A DNA stretch of 22,969 nucleotides from CAYRHS01 sp964424125 (GTDB lineage Bacteria; Actinomycetota; Acidimicrobiia; IMCC26256; JAOSJL01). The translations under genes were made by a program, and so were the position numbers. Shown here one piece after another: positions 15,466 through 22,242 of this stretch. The notes beneath the pieces were generated by a model that had not been told where the DNA came from, searched no databases, and was given only the letters and a program-made list of their open reading frames with translations. The stretch covers positions 1 through 22,969 of the forward strand of contig CAYRHS010000032.1 of the NCBI GenBank assembly GCA_964424125.1, read 5' to 3'. Positions within the stretch are counted from its first letter, which is position 1, and every line of letters begins with the position of its first letter.

Positions 15466-16299
15466 CTACTTGACGAAGCGCGACATCCGACGGTCGGCGA
15501 GGATCTTGCCGCCGGACTGGCAGCGCGGGCAGTAGGTCACCTCGTGGCTCTCGTACGAGATCCGCCGGAGCCCGTCGCCGCACACCGGGCAGGGCGTCCC
15601 GGCTCGGTTGTGCGCGGAAAAGCGGTCGCCGAGCTTGGGGGGCAACCCACCCTTGCGCTCGCGCTCGGTCGCGAGCGCTTCGTCCAGCACCGATCGAACC
15701 GCGTCGAGGAGACGCCGGCGTTCGGTCGGCGAGAGCTTGGCGAGTGTGGCGAACGGCGAGAGCCGGGCTCGCAGCAGCGCGTCGTCGGCGTACCCCCGGC
15801 CGATGCCGGCCACCGTCCGTTGGTCACGTAGGAGCGTGTGCACGCGTCGGGTGTCGTCGCCGTGGAGGATCAGCGCCGCGAACTCCTCCGAGTAGGGATC
15901 GGGGCCCAGCCGGGCCAGTGGCCCCTCGTCGCCGGGTGTGAGCACCCACCAGCCGGCCTTGCGCTCGGTCCCGTACTCGCGGACGAGGATCGCGGGGCGA
16001 TCCTCGAAGCGGAGCCGAACGACACCGCCCTTGGGTCGGGTCCGCTTCGGTGGGTCCTCGATGGTGATCCGTCCGCCCTGCGAGAGGTGGACGACGAGCC
16101 GCAGGCTTCCGTAGTCCCAGACGAGGTACTTGCCGACTCTGGCGACGCTTCGTAGCGTGCATCCGATCAACCGACCCGGGGGAGGATCCACGCTGCGCAG
16201 CGCCGAGAACCCGAGCGGCTCGATTCCGACCAGCGACGCGCCGGCGAACGACTCCTCGAGACGCTCGCCTAGCGCCTCCAGCTCGGGCAGCTCGGGCAC
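15466..16299 (-). CDS. mutM: Fpg/Nei family DNA glycosylase (formamidopyrimidine-DNA glycosylase-like)
   Basis: 277 residues. Base-excision repair enzyme that removes oxidised bases and cuts the abasic site. The GTG at 16299 gives MPELPELE: Pro2 is the Schiff-base nucleophile and Glu3 the acid. Lys57 (RVGKYLVW) corresponds to the conserved catalytic-domain lysine. GIGRGYADDALLRARLSP belongs to the helix-two-turn-helix region. The C-terminal zinc finger has Cys237, 240, 257 and 260, and ends in GGKILADRRMSRFVK. Start choice is fixed by the required N-terminal proline and by a TAGGTT hexamer seven bases upstream. Fpg versus an actinobacterial Nei-type enzyme cannot be settled by eye, so the symbol is provisional. 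The gene end abuts the truncated lipoprotein gene. Confidence 0.92.
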   Translation of the reverse strand: MPELPELEALGERLEESFAGASLVGIEPLGFSALRSVDPPPGRLIGCTLRSVARVGKYLVWDYGSLRLVVHLSQGGRITIEDPPKRTRPKGGVVRLRFEDRPAILVREYGTERKAGWWVLTPGDEGPLARLGPDPYSEEFAALILHGDDTRRVHTLLRDQRTVAGIGRGYADDALLRARLSPFATLAKLSPTERRRLLDAVRSVLDEALATERERKGGLPPKLGDRFSAHNRAGTPCPVCGDGLRRISYESHEVTYCPRCQSGGKILADRRMSRFVK

Positions 16300-16306
16300 G
16301 CCGCGA

Positions 16307-16312
16307 AACCTA
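16307..16312 (-). promoter_or_regulatory. -10 element (TAGGTT) for the leaderless glycosylase gene
   Basis: On the minus strand TAGGTT is followed by seven bases and the GTG at 16299, whose position is fixed independently by the catalytic Pro2. This makes it the best anchor for the leaderless pattern in this window. Confidence 0.65.
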
Positions 16313-16344
16313 CCGCCAGGGGTCAAGCTCCCGGCTCCCGCGCC

Positions 16345-16365
16345 GATGCCAGAAATGTCGGCATC
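16345..16365. repeat. Inverted repeat upstream of the small ORF
   Basis: GATGCC and GGCATC form a 6-bp stem with a 9-base A-rich loop, between the divergent glycosylase gene and the small ORF. It could be an operator or a leader hairpin; nothing more can be said. Confidence 0.35.
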
Positions 16366-16387
16366 ATCGTCAGCCGGGAGGCACGCG

Positions 16388-16573
16388 GTGTTCGGCCGGA
16401 AACGATCGAAGGGCGATGAGCCCCGCAACAACCCGTCCGGCGAGGAGCGAGAGCGGCTCGAGGACCTGTTCGCGGTCCACGTGCCGCTCCGGCGGGACGA
16501 GCTCCCGAAGCGTCGCCCCCGCGGGCGCGCCGCGCTCCTCCACCCGGGCGACGGACCCGAGCCCCCCCGCTGA
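16388..16573 (+). CDS. Small basic hypothetical protein upstream of the FAD enzyme
   Basis: 61 residues from a GTG start; not recognised. It begins MFGRKRSKGDEP, has a short amphipathic stretch GEERERLEDLFAVHVPLRRDE, and ends in a Pro/Arg-rich tail. Support comes from GGGAGG at 16376-16381, six bases before the GTG, and from its stop overlapping the likely start of the next gene (CTGA). In-frame upstream ATGs exist but lack such a ribosome site. It has no signal peptide or membrane segment. It may be a real small protein or mainly a leader ORF whose translation delivers ribosomes to the FAD enzyme. Confidence 0.5.
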   Translation: MFGRKRSKGDEPRNNPSGEERERLEDLFAVHVPLRRDELPKRRPRGRAALLHPGDGPEPPR

Positions 16574-17988
16574 CCGACCTCGACGCGGTCGTCGTCGGCG
16601 CCGGGCCGAACGGACTGGGAGCCGCCATCACCCTGGCCCGAGCCGGGCGCTCGGTGCTGGTGCTCGAGGCGGCCGACACGCCCGGTGGTGGGTGCCGATC
16701 CGACGAGCTGACCGAGCCCGGATTCGTCCACGACGTCTGCTCGGCGGTCCATCCCTTCGGCGTCGCTTCTCCCTTCTTCGACTCCCTGCCCCTGAGCGAA
16801 TACGGCCTCGAATGGATCCACCCCCCGGCGCCGCTCGCCCACCCGCTCGACCGCGCCCGGTCCGTGATCGTCCGCCGGTCGATCGACGAGACCGCCGACT
16901 CGCTGGGGTCGGACGGGCCGGCCTATCGATCCCTCGTCGGGCCGACGGTCGACGCGTGGGACGAGCTGCTGCCGTCGCTGCTCGGCCCGGCGACGCGGAT
17001 CCCCCAGCATCCGCTCGCGCTCGCGCGCTTCGGGGTCGTGGGTCTTCGATCCGCGGCCGCGCTGGTACGACGCTTCGAAAACGACGGTGCCGCAGGAGCC
17101 TTCGCGGGCCTGGCAGCCCACGCGATGGTGCCGCTCGAAGAGCCACTGACCGGGGCGTTCGCGCTCGCGCTCGGCGGCGCGGCCCACGCGGTCGGGTGGC
17201 CGTTCCCTCGCGGGGGAGCGTCCGCCCTCACGGGCGCGCTGGTCTCACACCTGGAGCTGCTCGGCGGGACGATCACCTGCAACCACCCGGTGCGGACCTG
17301 GCGCGACCTGCCACCGGCGCGCACCGTGTTCTTCGACCTCGCGCCCCGCGCAGCCGGTGCACTGGCCGGCGCGCGCGTCGCTCCCGAACTGCGTCGGCCC
17401 CTCCGCCGGTATCGCCACGGTCCCGGCGTGTGCAAGGTCGACTACGCGCTCGCCGAACCCGTGCCGTGGGCCGCGCCCGAGACCGCCGCGGCCGGGACCG
17501 TCCACGTGGGCGGCACCTTCGGGGAGATCGCCGCCGCAGAGCGCGCCGTGGCCGACGGCCGTCATCCCGAGCGACCGTTCGTCCTCGCCGCGCAACCGAG
17601 CCGCTTCGACCCGACCCGCGCGCCCGAGGGCAGGCACACGCTCTGGGCGTACTGTCACGTGCCGAGCGGCTCTCCGCTCGACTGTTCCGACGCCATTGAG
17701 GCTCAGCTCGAACGGTTCGCGCCGGGGTTCGGAGACGTGATCATCGGCCGCCACGTTCGCACCGCGGCCGCCTACGAGCTCTACGACGCCAACTTCGTCG
17801 GTGGAGACATCGGCATCGGGACCCAGCGCGGCCTCCGGGCGCTGTTCCGCCCGCGGTTCGCCCTCGACCCGTACCGGATCGGCGGCGGGCTCTACCTCTG
17901 CTCCGCCGCGACGCCACCCGGGGCCGGGGTCCACGGGATGTGCGGGTACTGGGCGGCTCGCTCGGCCCTCCGCCGCGAGCTCCGGTGA
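16570..17988 (+). CDS. FAD-dependent oxidoreductase, phytoene dehydrogenase-like, probable CTG start
   Basis: About 472 residues. Belongs to the CrtI/NAD(P)-FAD oxidoreductase family, which carries out desaturation or redox steps on hydrophobic substrates. The dinucleotide-binding segment LDAVVVGAGPNGLGAA (Rossmann glycines at about 10-15) continues to LVLEAADTPGGGCRS. The C-terminus has LYLCSAATPPGAGVHGMCGYWAA, typical of the family. No ATG, GTG or TTG lies in this frame upstream of 16654, and a start at 16654 would remove the FAD-binding loop. The CTG at 16570 gives an N-terminus of the expected form (TDLDAVVVG) and overlaps the stop of the preceding ORF. No phytoene synthase or other carotenoid gene is near, so carotenoid desaturation is not implied. 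Confidence 0.85.
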   Translation: MTDLDAVVVGAGPNGLGAAITLARAGRSVLVLEAADTPGGGCRSDELTEPGFVHDVCSAVHPFGVASPFFDSLPLSEYGLEWIHPPAPLAHPLDRARSVIVRRSIDETADSLGSDGPAYRSLVGPTVDAWDELLPSLLGPATRIPQHPLALARFGVVGLRSAAALVRRFENDGAAGAFAGLAAHAMVPLEEPLTGAFALALGGAAHAVGWPFPRGGASALTGALVSHLELLGGTITCNHPVRTWRDLPPARTVFFDLAPRAAGALAGARVAPELRRPLRRYRHGPGVCKVDYALAEPVPWAAPETAAAGTVHVGGTFGEIAAAERAVADGRHPERPFVLAAQPSRFDPTRAPEGRHTLWAYCHVPSGSPLDCSDAIEAQLERFAPGFGDVIIGRHVRTAAAYELYDANFVGGDIGIGTQRGLRALFRPRFALDPYRIGGGLYLCSAATPPGAGVHGMCGYWAARSALRRELR

Positions 17989-18071
17989 CACGGTTCTCGG
18001 GCGCAACGCTCACGCGGACCGAGGTCGCGGACGCCAGTCACCGGCAACGCGGGCCGCACGGCCTAGTGGTC

Positions 18072-18106
18072 GTCGCCGGCGACGTCCCGGCCTCTCAACA
18101 GAGGCC
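18072..18106. terminator. Hairpins between convergent genes, one overlapping a stop codon
   Basis: GGCCTCT-CAAC-AGAGGCC (18089-18106) is a perfect 7-bp stem with a four-base loop that includes the stop codon of the minus-strand lysozyme-like gene. Next to it, GTCGCCGGCGAC (18072-18083) is a perfect 12-base palindrome. The pair lies in the 106-base gap between the convergent FAD enzyme and lysozyme-like genes and probably ends transcription from both sides. Confidence 0.6.
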
Positions 18107-19123
18107 GCCCCACGGGCCGCTGCCCTGAGCCTGGTAGAGGGCCCACGCCATGGCGTCCTGGTCATAGGCCGACGCGCTCGACGGGACGACGCCGATGAGG
18201 TCGGGCCGCCCGGCAGCGTTCGCCGTCGCGTTCCACGTCGACTGGAGGAACTGGTACGCGCCGTAGAACGGGCCGGCCGGGTTCACGACCCCGTAGTTGC
18301 CGCCGCTCTCTCGTGCACGGGTGCAGACGAGGAAAGGGTGGTTGTGCTGGGGATGAACGCCACCAGACGGCGGCGGTGCCGGGGTGGGCGCCGGGGCGGG
18401 TGCCGGCGCAGCAGCGGGGGCGGGGGCGTTGGTGCTCGCGGTCGTGGAGGTGGACGCCGCGTTGGAACGCGAGGTCCGCTCGCGCTGAGCAGCTTCGGCC
18501 GCGGCCTGCGCCTCCTCTTCACGCCGCTGGGCCTCGAGCGCCTGATACTCGCGCTCGGCGTCGGAGAGCTCGGCGTCGAGCGTGTTGGTCTCGTCCTCGA
18601 GAGTCGCCAGCGTGGACGCCTGCTCCTCTCGGGCGGCCTCGAGCTCGTCCCGCCGACGCTGGAGATCCTCGACCGCCTGCCGGTTGGCTTCGAAGGCGTT
18701 CTCGCTCACGTCATTGGCAGAGTCGAGGAGCGCGACCTTGCGGGCCGACTCGAGGGCGTCGCTGCTGTCGAGGACGGCGGCCGCGGCCGAACCGTGCGAG
18801 ATGTACACCTCGACGGCTCGTTCGCTCGCGACGGCTCGCAGCGCACCGGCACGTTCCTCGGCAGCGGCGAGCTCCTCCTCGAGCTTCGTGATCTCGACTT
18901 CCATCTCCTTGCTGTGCGAGAGCACCTCGAAGTAGCGGTCGGAGGCCGCGTCGGCTCGAGCACTCGCTTGTGCCAGCCGGGCCTCAGCGTCGCCGAGCGA
19001 GCTCTCTTGCGCACCGGAAGACGCTGCGGGGAGGAGCAACGCGAGGGCGAGCGCGCTCGCGACGGCCGCGCGCGCGGCTCGGCGCGCCGTCGCCCTCCGC
19101 CTCGGCTCGGTGCGTCCTTGCAA
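18095..19123 (-). CDS. Secreted coiled-coil protein with C-terminal Rpf/transglycosylase-like domain
   Basis: 342 residues. Probably a peptidoglycan-acting exported protein. The N-terminus is Arg-rich followed by a hydrophobic run (about 17-34) and a likely signal peptidase site near ASSGAQ (residues 34-39). Residues about 40-230 are a long Glu/Ala/Arg coiled coil like those of RipA, PcsB or CwlO. A Pro/Ala linker covers about 230-258. The lysozyme-like domain fills about 261-342: Cys267, presumed catalytic Glu272 in RESGGNYG, GAYQFLQSTWN, and a final Cys342 that could bridge to Cys267. The TTG at 19123 is chosen because GGGAG lies seven bases upstream and it yields a normal signal peptide. 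Resuscitation-promoting-factor activity is an inference. Confidence 0.85.
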   Translation of the reverse strand: MQGRTEPRRRATARRAARAAVASALALALLLPAASSGAQESSLGDAEARLAQASARADAASDRYFEVLSHSKEMEVEITKLEEELAAAEERAGALRAVASERAVEVYISHGSAAAAVLDSSDALESARKVALLDSANDVSENAFEANRQAVEDLQRRRDELEAAREEQASTLATLEDETNTLDAELSDAEREYQALEAQRREEEAQAAAEAAQRERTSRSNAASTSTTASTNAPAPAAAPAPAPAPTPAPPPSGGVHPQHNHPFLVCTRARESGGNYGVVNPAGPFYGAYQFLQSTWNATANAAGRPDLIGVVPSSASAYDQDAMAWALYQAQGSGPWGGLC

Positions 19124-19433
19124 CGCGACTCCCGTCGCTTCCTTGGTGTTCGCGCGCGACAGCAGAGCTTCGGATGATCGGAATCCGCCTCGGCCCTACA
19201 CCTCACTCACCGCTGCGGCGCGCGACGCGCACGCTACGAGGCGAACCCGGCGTGAGGCAAACCCCCGGGCCGGGCCGAATACCAACGTTTTCAAGCCGGT
19301 CGGCTCGCGACGGTGCCGTTGACCTGCACCTTCGCGACGGGCCGCGGCACGTGAACATTCGGAGAAGCGGCCATCCGAGACCACGGAACGTGGTGCTCTC
19401 GCCCGGAATGCGCGAGGCGGCGACGCGCGCGGC
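19124..19433. other. 310-base intergenic region upstream of the lysozyme-like gene
   Basis: The only long non-coding stretch here. Read on the minus strand it holds, in order: an A/T-richer patch with an imperfect inverted repeat GAATAC-N4-GTTTTC (forward 19278-19293); two direct copies of GTTYGCCTC 16 bases apart (around 19236-19262); a likely promoter (19231-19260); and a leader of about 100 bases with a small hairpin CGGAT/ATCCG (forward 19171-19187). I see no convincing ORF, and no match to the c-di-AMP riboswitch that often precedes rpf-type genes. Confidence 0.5.
19231..19260 (-). promoter_or_regulatory. Putative promoter of the lysozyme-like gene
   Basis: On the minus strand TTGCCT (19260-19255) and TAGCGT (19236-19231) are 18 bases apart. 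The predicted start near 19224 gives a leader of about 100 bases, long for this gene-dense region. The -35 overlaps one copy of the GTTYGCCTC direct repeat and the second copy lies in the spacer, a position where a repressor could act. Confidence 0.45.
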
Positions 19434-20393
19434 CTACGCGAGCGCGGTCGCGAAGGCCTCGAGCTCCCGGATCGGGTCGGGGCCACCGGGTGTGAAGAGC
19501 AACTCGCTCACTCCGGCGGCCGCGGATCCCGCGGCGCGGGCGCGGATGCCCTCCGCCGTGTCGGTCCACGTGAAGAGCGAGAGCGCCTCACCGTCCACCA
19601 GGCCGCGGTCCCGCTCCGCCACCCGGACCAGGTGGCCCTCGTGCAACGCGAGGTGGCGGGTGTCGGCGGGCAGCGCGTCGACGATCGCGGCCCACTCGGG
19701 ACCGCCGGGGAACACGCCCGCGGCACCCTGCTCGTAAGCGCCGTGGTAGATGGCGACCAGTCCCGGCCCCGCTGCTTCCCTCGCCCGCGCCGAGTCCGCA
19801 CGCTCGCCCTCGTCGAGCACCGTTCCGAAGCAGAGCGCCGCGCACCACTCGAACCTCGGCTCGCCACCGCCGATGGTCATCACGCCATCGCCGAGCTCTT
19901 CCGCCACCGCGAGCCCCTTGGGCCCGTTGGCGGCGACGAGGAGCGGCACGTCCAGCGGGCGATCGGGCAACGACCCGGGCGTGGCGAGGAGTCGGGCCTT
20001 TGCCCCGTCCACCTCCGCGACCTCGCCGCGGAGCAGCCGGCGCAGCGCCCGGAGATACTCGGCGACCTCCCGCCACGAGAGCGCGCGCTGGCCCAGGGCC
20101 ATCCGGCCGGTGAAACCCGTGCCGATCGCCGCCGCGGTCCGCCCCGGCGCGAGGCCTTCGAGCGTCGCGATCGCCGACGCCTGCGCGACCACGTGGCGGA
20201 GGGACGGTACGAGCACAGCCGGACCGACACCGATCTCCTCGGTGTGCTCCGCCACCAGCGTCAGGGTCATCCACACGTCGCCGTAACACGCGGGTGAGTC
20301 CGAGACCCACACGCGCCGATAACCGAGGCGCTCGGCCGCGCGCGCCTGTTCCACGATCTGGGGGCCCGGCAGGAGCATGCAGGACAGTTCCAC
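19434..20393 (-). CDS. LLM class (luciferase-like) oxidoreductase, probably F420-dependent
   Basis: 319 residues. A TIM-barrel luciferase-like protein; in actinobacteria such proteins commonly use reduced coenzyme F420. Visible family features: an early QARAAERLGYRRVWVSDSPACYGDVW, TEEIGVGPAVLVPSLRHVVAQASAIATLEGLAPGR as the barrel's ligand-binding strand-helix, then GTGFTGRMALGQRALSWREVAEYLRALRRLLRGE, and LLVAANGPKGLAVAEELGDGVMT further on. The GTG at 20393 is used; an ATG five codons later (20378) is possible. A TAGCGT hexamer ends nine bases before the GTG. Substrate cannot be deduced; it is single and divergent from the YeeE-type gene. F420 use is inferred from subgroup and lineage, in keeping with the FrhB-like gene elsewhere in the window. 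Confidence 0.87.
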   Translation of the reverse strand: MELSCMLLPGPQIVEQARAAERLGYRRVWVSDSPACYGDVWMTLTLVAEHTEEIGVGPAVLVPSLRHVVAQASAIATLEGLAPGRTAAAIGTGFTGRMALGQRALSWREVAEYLRALRRLLRGEVAEVDGAKARLLATPGSLPDRPLDVPLLVAANGPKGLAVAEELGDGVMTIGGGEPRFEWCAALCFGTVLDEGERADSARAREAAGPGLVAIYHGAYEQGAAGVFPGGPEWAAIVDALPADTRHLALHEGHLVRVAERDRGLVDGEALSLFTWTDTAEGIRARAAGSAAAGVSELLFTPGGPDPIRELEAFATALA

Positions 20394-20402
20394 GACGCGT
20401 CG

Positions 20403-20408
20403 ACGCTA
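20403..20408 (-). promoter_or_regulatory. -10 element (TAGCGT) of the LLM oxidoreductase gene
   Basis: On the minus strand it lies nine bases before the GTG at 20393, predicting a leader of only two or three bases. Confidence 0.5.
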
Positions 20409-20428
20409 GACGTCGGTTCGCCGGAGTG

Positions 20429-20442
20429 CCGAGCCGGCTCGG
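20429..20442. promoter_or_regulatory. Perfect 14-base palindrome between divergent genes
   Basis: CCGAGCCGGCTCGG is self-complementary and lies between the start sites predicted for the LLM oxidoreductase and the YeeE-type transporter, a typical place for a shared operator. GC-rich palindromes also arise by chance, so this is only suggestive. Confidence 0.4.
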
Positions 20443-20475
20443 GAACGACCGGTCCTGAGTGCGAGACTCCCGGCG

Positions 20476-21483
20476 ATGACCGCGATCGTGATGGGCGCGT
20501 TGGCGGGGACGGCCATGGGCTTCGTGCTCCAGCGTGGCCAGCTCTGCTTCCACGCGGTGTGGTCGGGGGTCCTCCAGCGCAGCTTCGGCCTGGCTCGCGC
20601 CTGGCTGCTCGGCGTCATGATCGGCGCGGTCGGCCTGACCGTGGTGTACGCCTCCGACGCTTGGGGTCAGCTGAACCAGGGGTTGGCGTTTCGTCCCGCG
20701 CGCAACGTCGTCGGCGGCCTCCTCATCGGCATCGGAATGGTCATCGCCGTGTCGTGCACGTCCGGCCTCTTCTTCAAGCTGGGTGCGGGCATGATCGGTG
20801 CGCTCGCCGGTATCGCGGGCTGGGCGCTGGGGGACGGGTGGGTCGGGCCGGCGTTGCGGGACCGGGTCTCGGACCGGACCCTGCTCGACGGAGGAGAGGC
20901 CGGCACGATCCCCGGCTGGCTCGGCGTGCCCCGCTGGATCGTCGCCGTGCCGCTCGCGCTCCTCGTCACCGGGCTGCTCTTCGCCCGATCCGGCGCGCGT
21001 CGCGACGCTCCCGCACGGATCTGGCAGTGGGGCTGGCCGATCGCGGGCGCCGGCCTGGGCGTCGCGCTCGTGCTCGGTTGGGTGCTCGCCGGGATCGGCG
21101 ACGTGTCCTTCGGGCCGAGTACCGTCGGCGCCGTCCGGCGCTGGGTCGACGGGAACCCCAACGAATGGCTGACCACGTTCGTGGGGTTCCTGGCGGTCGG
21201 AGCGTTGGTCGCGGCCCGACGGCGCGGCGGCTGGTGGCTGCGCGGCGAGGTGGCGACTCGCGTCGTCGGCCTCGCTGTGGGGGGCCTGTTCCTCGGCGCC
21301 GGCGGTCAGGTCGGCGGGGGCTGCAACCTCGGCCACGGCCTGTCTGGGGTCGCGCAGCTCAATGTCTCCTCCTGGGTGGTCGTTATCAGCATCATGACGG
21401 GAATCGGGATCACCCGGATCATCTGGTCGGCGGTGGCGACCCGCGCTCCTCGGGCTCCCGAGCTGGGGCCGGTGACGCCGTGA
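20476..21483 (+). CDS. YeeE/YedE family sulfur-compound transporter
   Basis: 335 residues, mostly hydrophobic, with about nine to ten membrane helices. The family takes up thiosulfate or related sulfur compounds using conserved membrane cysteines. Here these are Cys24 (RGQLCFH), Cys94 (AVSCTSGLFF) and Cys283 (GGGCNLGHGLSG), in the positions expected for the thiosulfate-conducting YeeE type. The ATG at 20476 has GAGACT seven bases upstream, a weak match to the window's leaderless pattern, and no ribosome site. YeeE is often paired with the small sulfurtransferase YeeD/TusA; none is present, and instead the stop overlaps the start of an SGNH lipoprotein (GTGA). Substrate (thiosulfate or other sulfur species) is inferred from the family. 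Confidence 0.9.
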   Translation: MTAIVMGALAGTAMGFVLQRGQLCFHAVWSGVLQRSFGLARAWLLGVMIGAVGLTVVYASDAWGQLNQGLAFRPARNVVGGLLIGIGMVIAVSCTSGLFFKLGAGMIGALAGIAGWALGDGWVGPALRDRVSDRTLLDGGEAGTIPGWLGVPRWIVAVPLALLVTGLLFARSGARRDAPARIWQWGWPIAGAGLGVALVLGWVLAGIGDVSFGPSTVGAVRRWVDGNPNEWLTTFVGFLAVGALVAARRRGGWWLRGEVATRVVGLAVGGLFLGAGGQVGGGCNLGHGLSGVAQLNVSSWVVVISIMTGIGITRIIWSAVATRAPRAPELGPVTP

Positions 21484-22229
21484 GGACCCGCCTGCTCGTG
21501 GTAGTCCTCGGTGCGGCGCTGCTCGCGTCGGCCTGCGGGATCGCCCGGCCCCTCCCGAACCTCTCGCCACCGTCGAGCGGGAAGCACCACACGGTCCTGT
21601 TGATGGGCGACTCGTTGATGGAACGCGCGGTCCCGGAGATCACCGAGACGCTTGCCAACCGGGGCATGTCCGCCACCGTCCGCAACGAGGCCCACGGACT
21701 CGCGGGCCTGCTCATGCCGTCCCTCGAGACGCTGGAGACCGAAGCACAGATCCTGCAGCGCTCGATCGCCGCCTACCACCCGACGATCGTCGTCTTCCAC
21801 TACTTCGGCGTGCACTGGGGCTTCCCGCCCGTGGCGTCGGAAACGTACTACCAGTGGTGGCGCGCGGAGTCCCGCCGGCTCACCGGCATCGCGCACGATG
21901 CCGGTGCGGCCGTGTACTGGATCGTGCCGCCCGTCCAGCCCGCCCATCCCGAGTGGGACCGCATCGCGTTCGAGTACCTCTTCCTGCCCTCGTTCTTCAG
22001 CGCGAACCCTCCCGTGCGAACGGTCGACTGGCGGACCGCGTTCCGGCCCGTGAACGACACCGTGTGGCTGAACGGCACCGAGCTCCACAGCACGTACGCC
22101 AACGACCTCCTCTACCCGGAGGATGACGGTGTCCGACGGGTGCGCAGCGAAGACTTCCACTTCACGAGCTGGGGAGACTGGCGCGCCGCGTGGTGGCTCG
22201 CGGCGGCGATGCGCCCACTCTGGGACTAG
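21480..22229 (+). CDS. SGNH/GDSL-hydrolase-like lipoprotein
   Basis: 249 residues. Begins with a lipoprotein signal peptide (RTRLLVVVLGAALLASAC, lipobox Cys19), so it would be anchored on the outer face of the membrane after Lgt action. A proline-rich linker leads to LLMGDSLME with the block I nucleophile Ser45. NEAHGLAG follows as a probable block II, and the C-terminus has SEDFHFTSWGDW with Asp225 and His227 completing the presumed triad. SGNH enzymes act as esterases, lipases or O-acetyl transfer partners; the substrate is unknown. The GTG at 21480 overlaps the YeeE stop by four bases, so translation is coupled, which is an uncommon pairing. It converges on the Lhr-type gene with 13 bases between stops. 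Confidence 0.87.
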   Translation: MRTRLLVVVLGAALLASACGIARPLPNLSPPSSGKHHTVLLMGDSLMERAVPEITETLANRGMSATVRNEAHGLAGLLMPSLETLETEAQILQRSIAAYHPTIVVFHYFGVHWGFPPVASETYYQWWRAESRRLTGIAHDAGAAVYWIVPPVQPAHPEWDRIAFEYLFLPSFFSANPPVRTVDWRTAFRPVNDTVWLNGTELHSTYANDLLYPEDDGVRRVRSEDFHFTSWGDWRAAWWLAAAMRPLWD

Positions 22230-22242
22230 CGTCGCCTTCCCG

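Noticed and set aside
16570..17988. Carotenoid biosynthesis cluster based on the phytoene-dehydrogenase-like enzyme
   Set aside because: No phytoene synthase, cyclase or other carotenoid gene nearby; the family is broad and many members are not carotenoid enzymes.
19278..19293. LexA-like box (GAATAC-N4-GTTTTC)
   Set aside because: It departs from the actinobacterial GAAC-N4-GTTC consensus at key bases; only an imperfect inverted repeat.
19124..19433. c-di-AMP (ydaO-type) riboswitch in the leader of the Rpf-like gene
   Set aside because: Such riboswitches often precede rpf genes in actinobacteria, but the conserved GGGTGAAT-like and GGGGAACC-like segments are not present on the relevant strand.
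19588..21570. 660-codon minus-strand open frame spanning the LLM and YeeE genes
   Set aside because: Arg/Asp/Gly-rich with no domain; it crosses two well-supported genes and their promoter gap.
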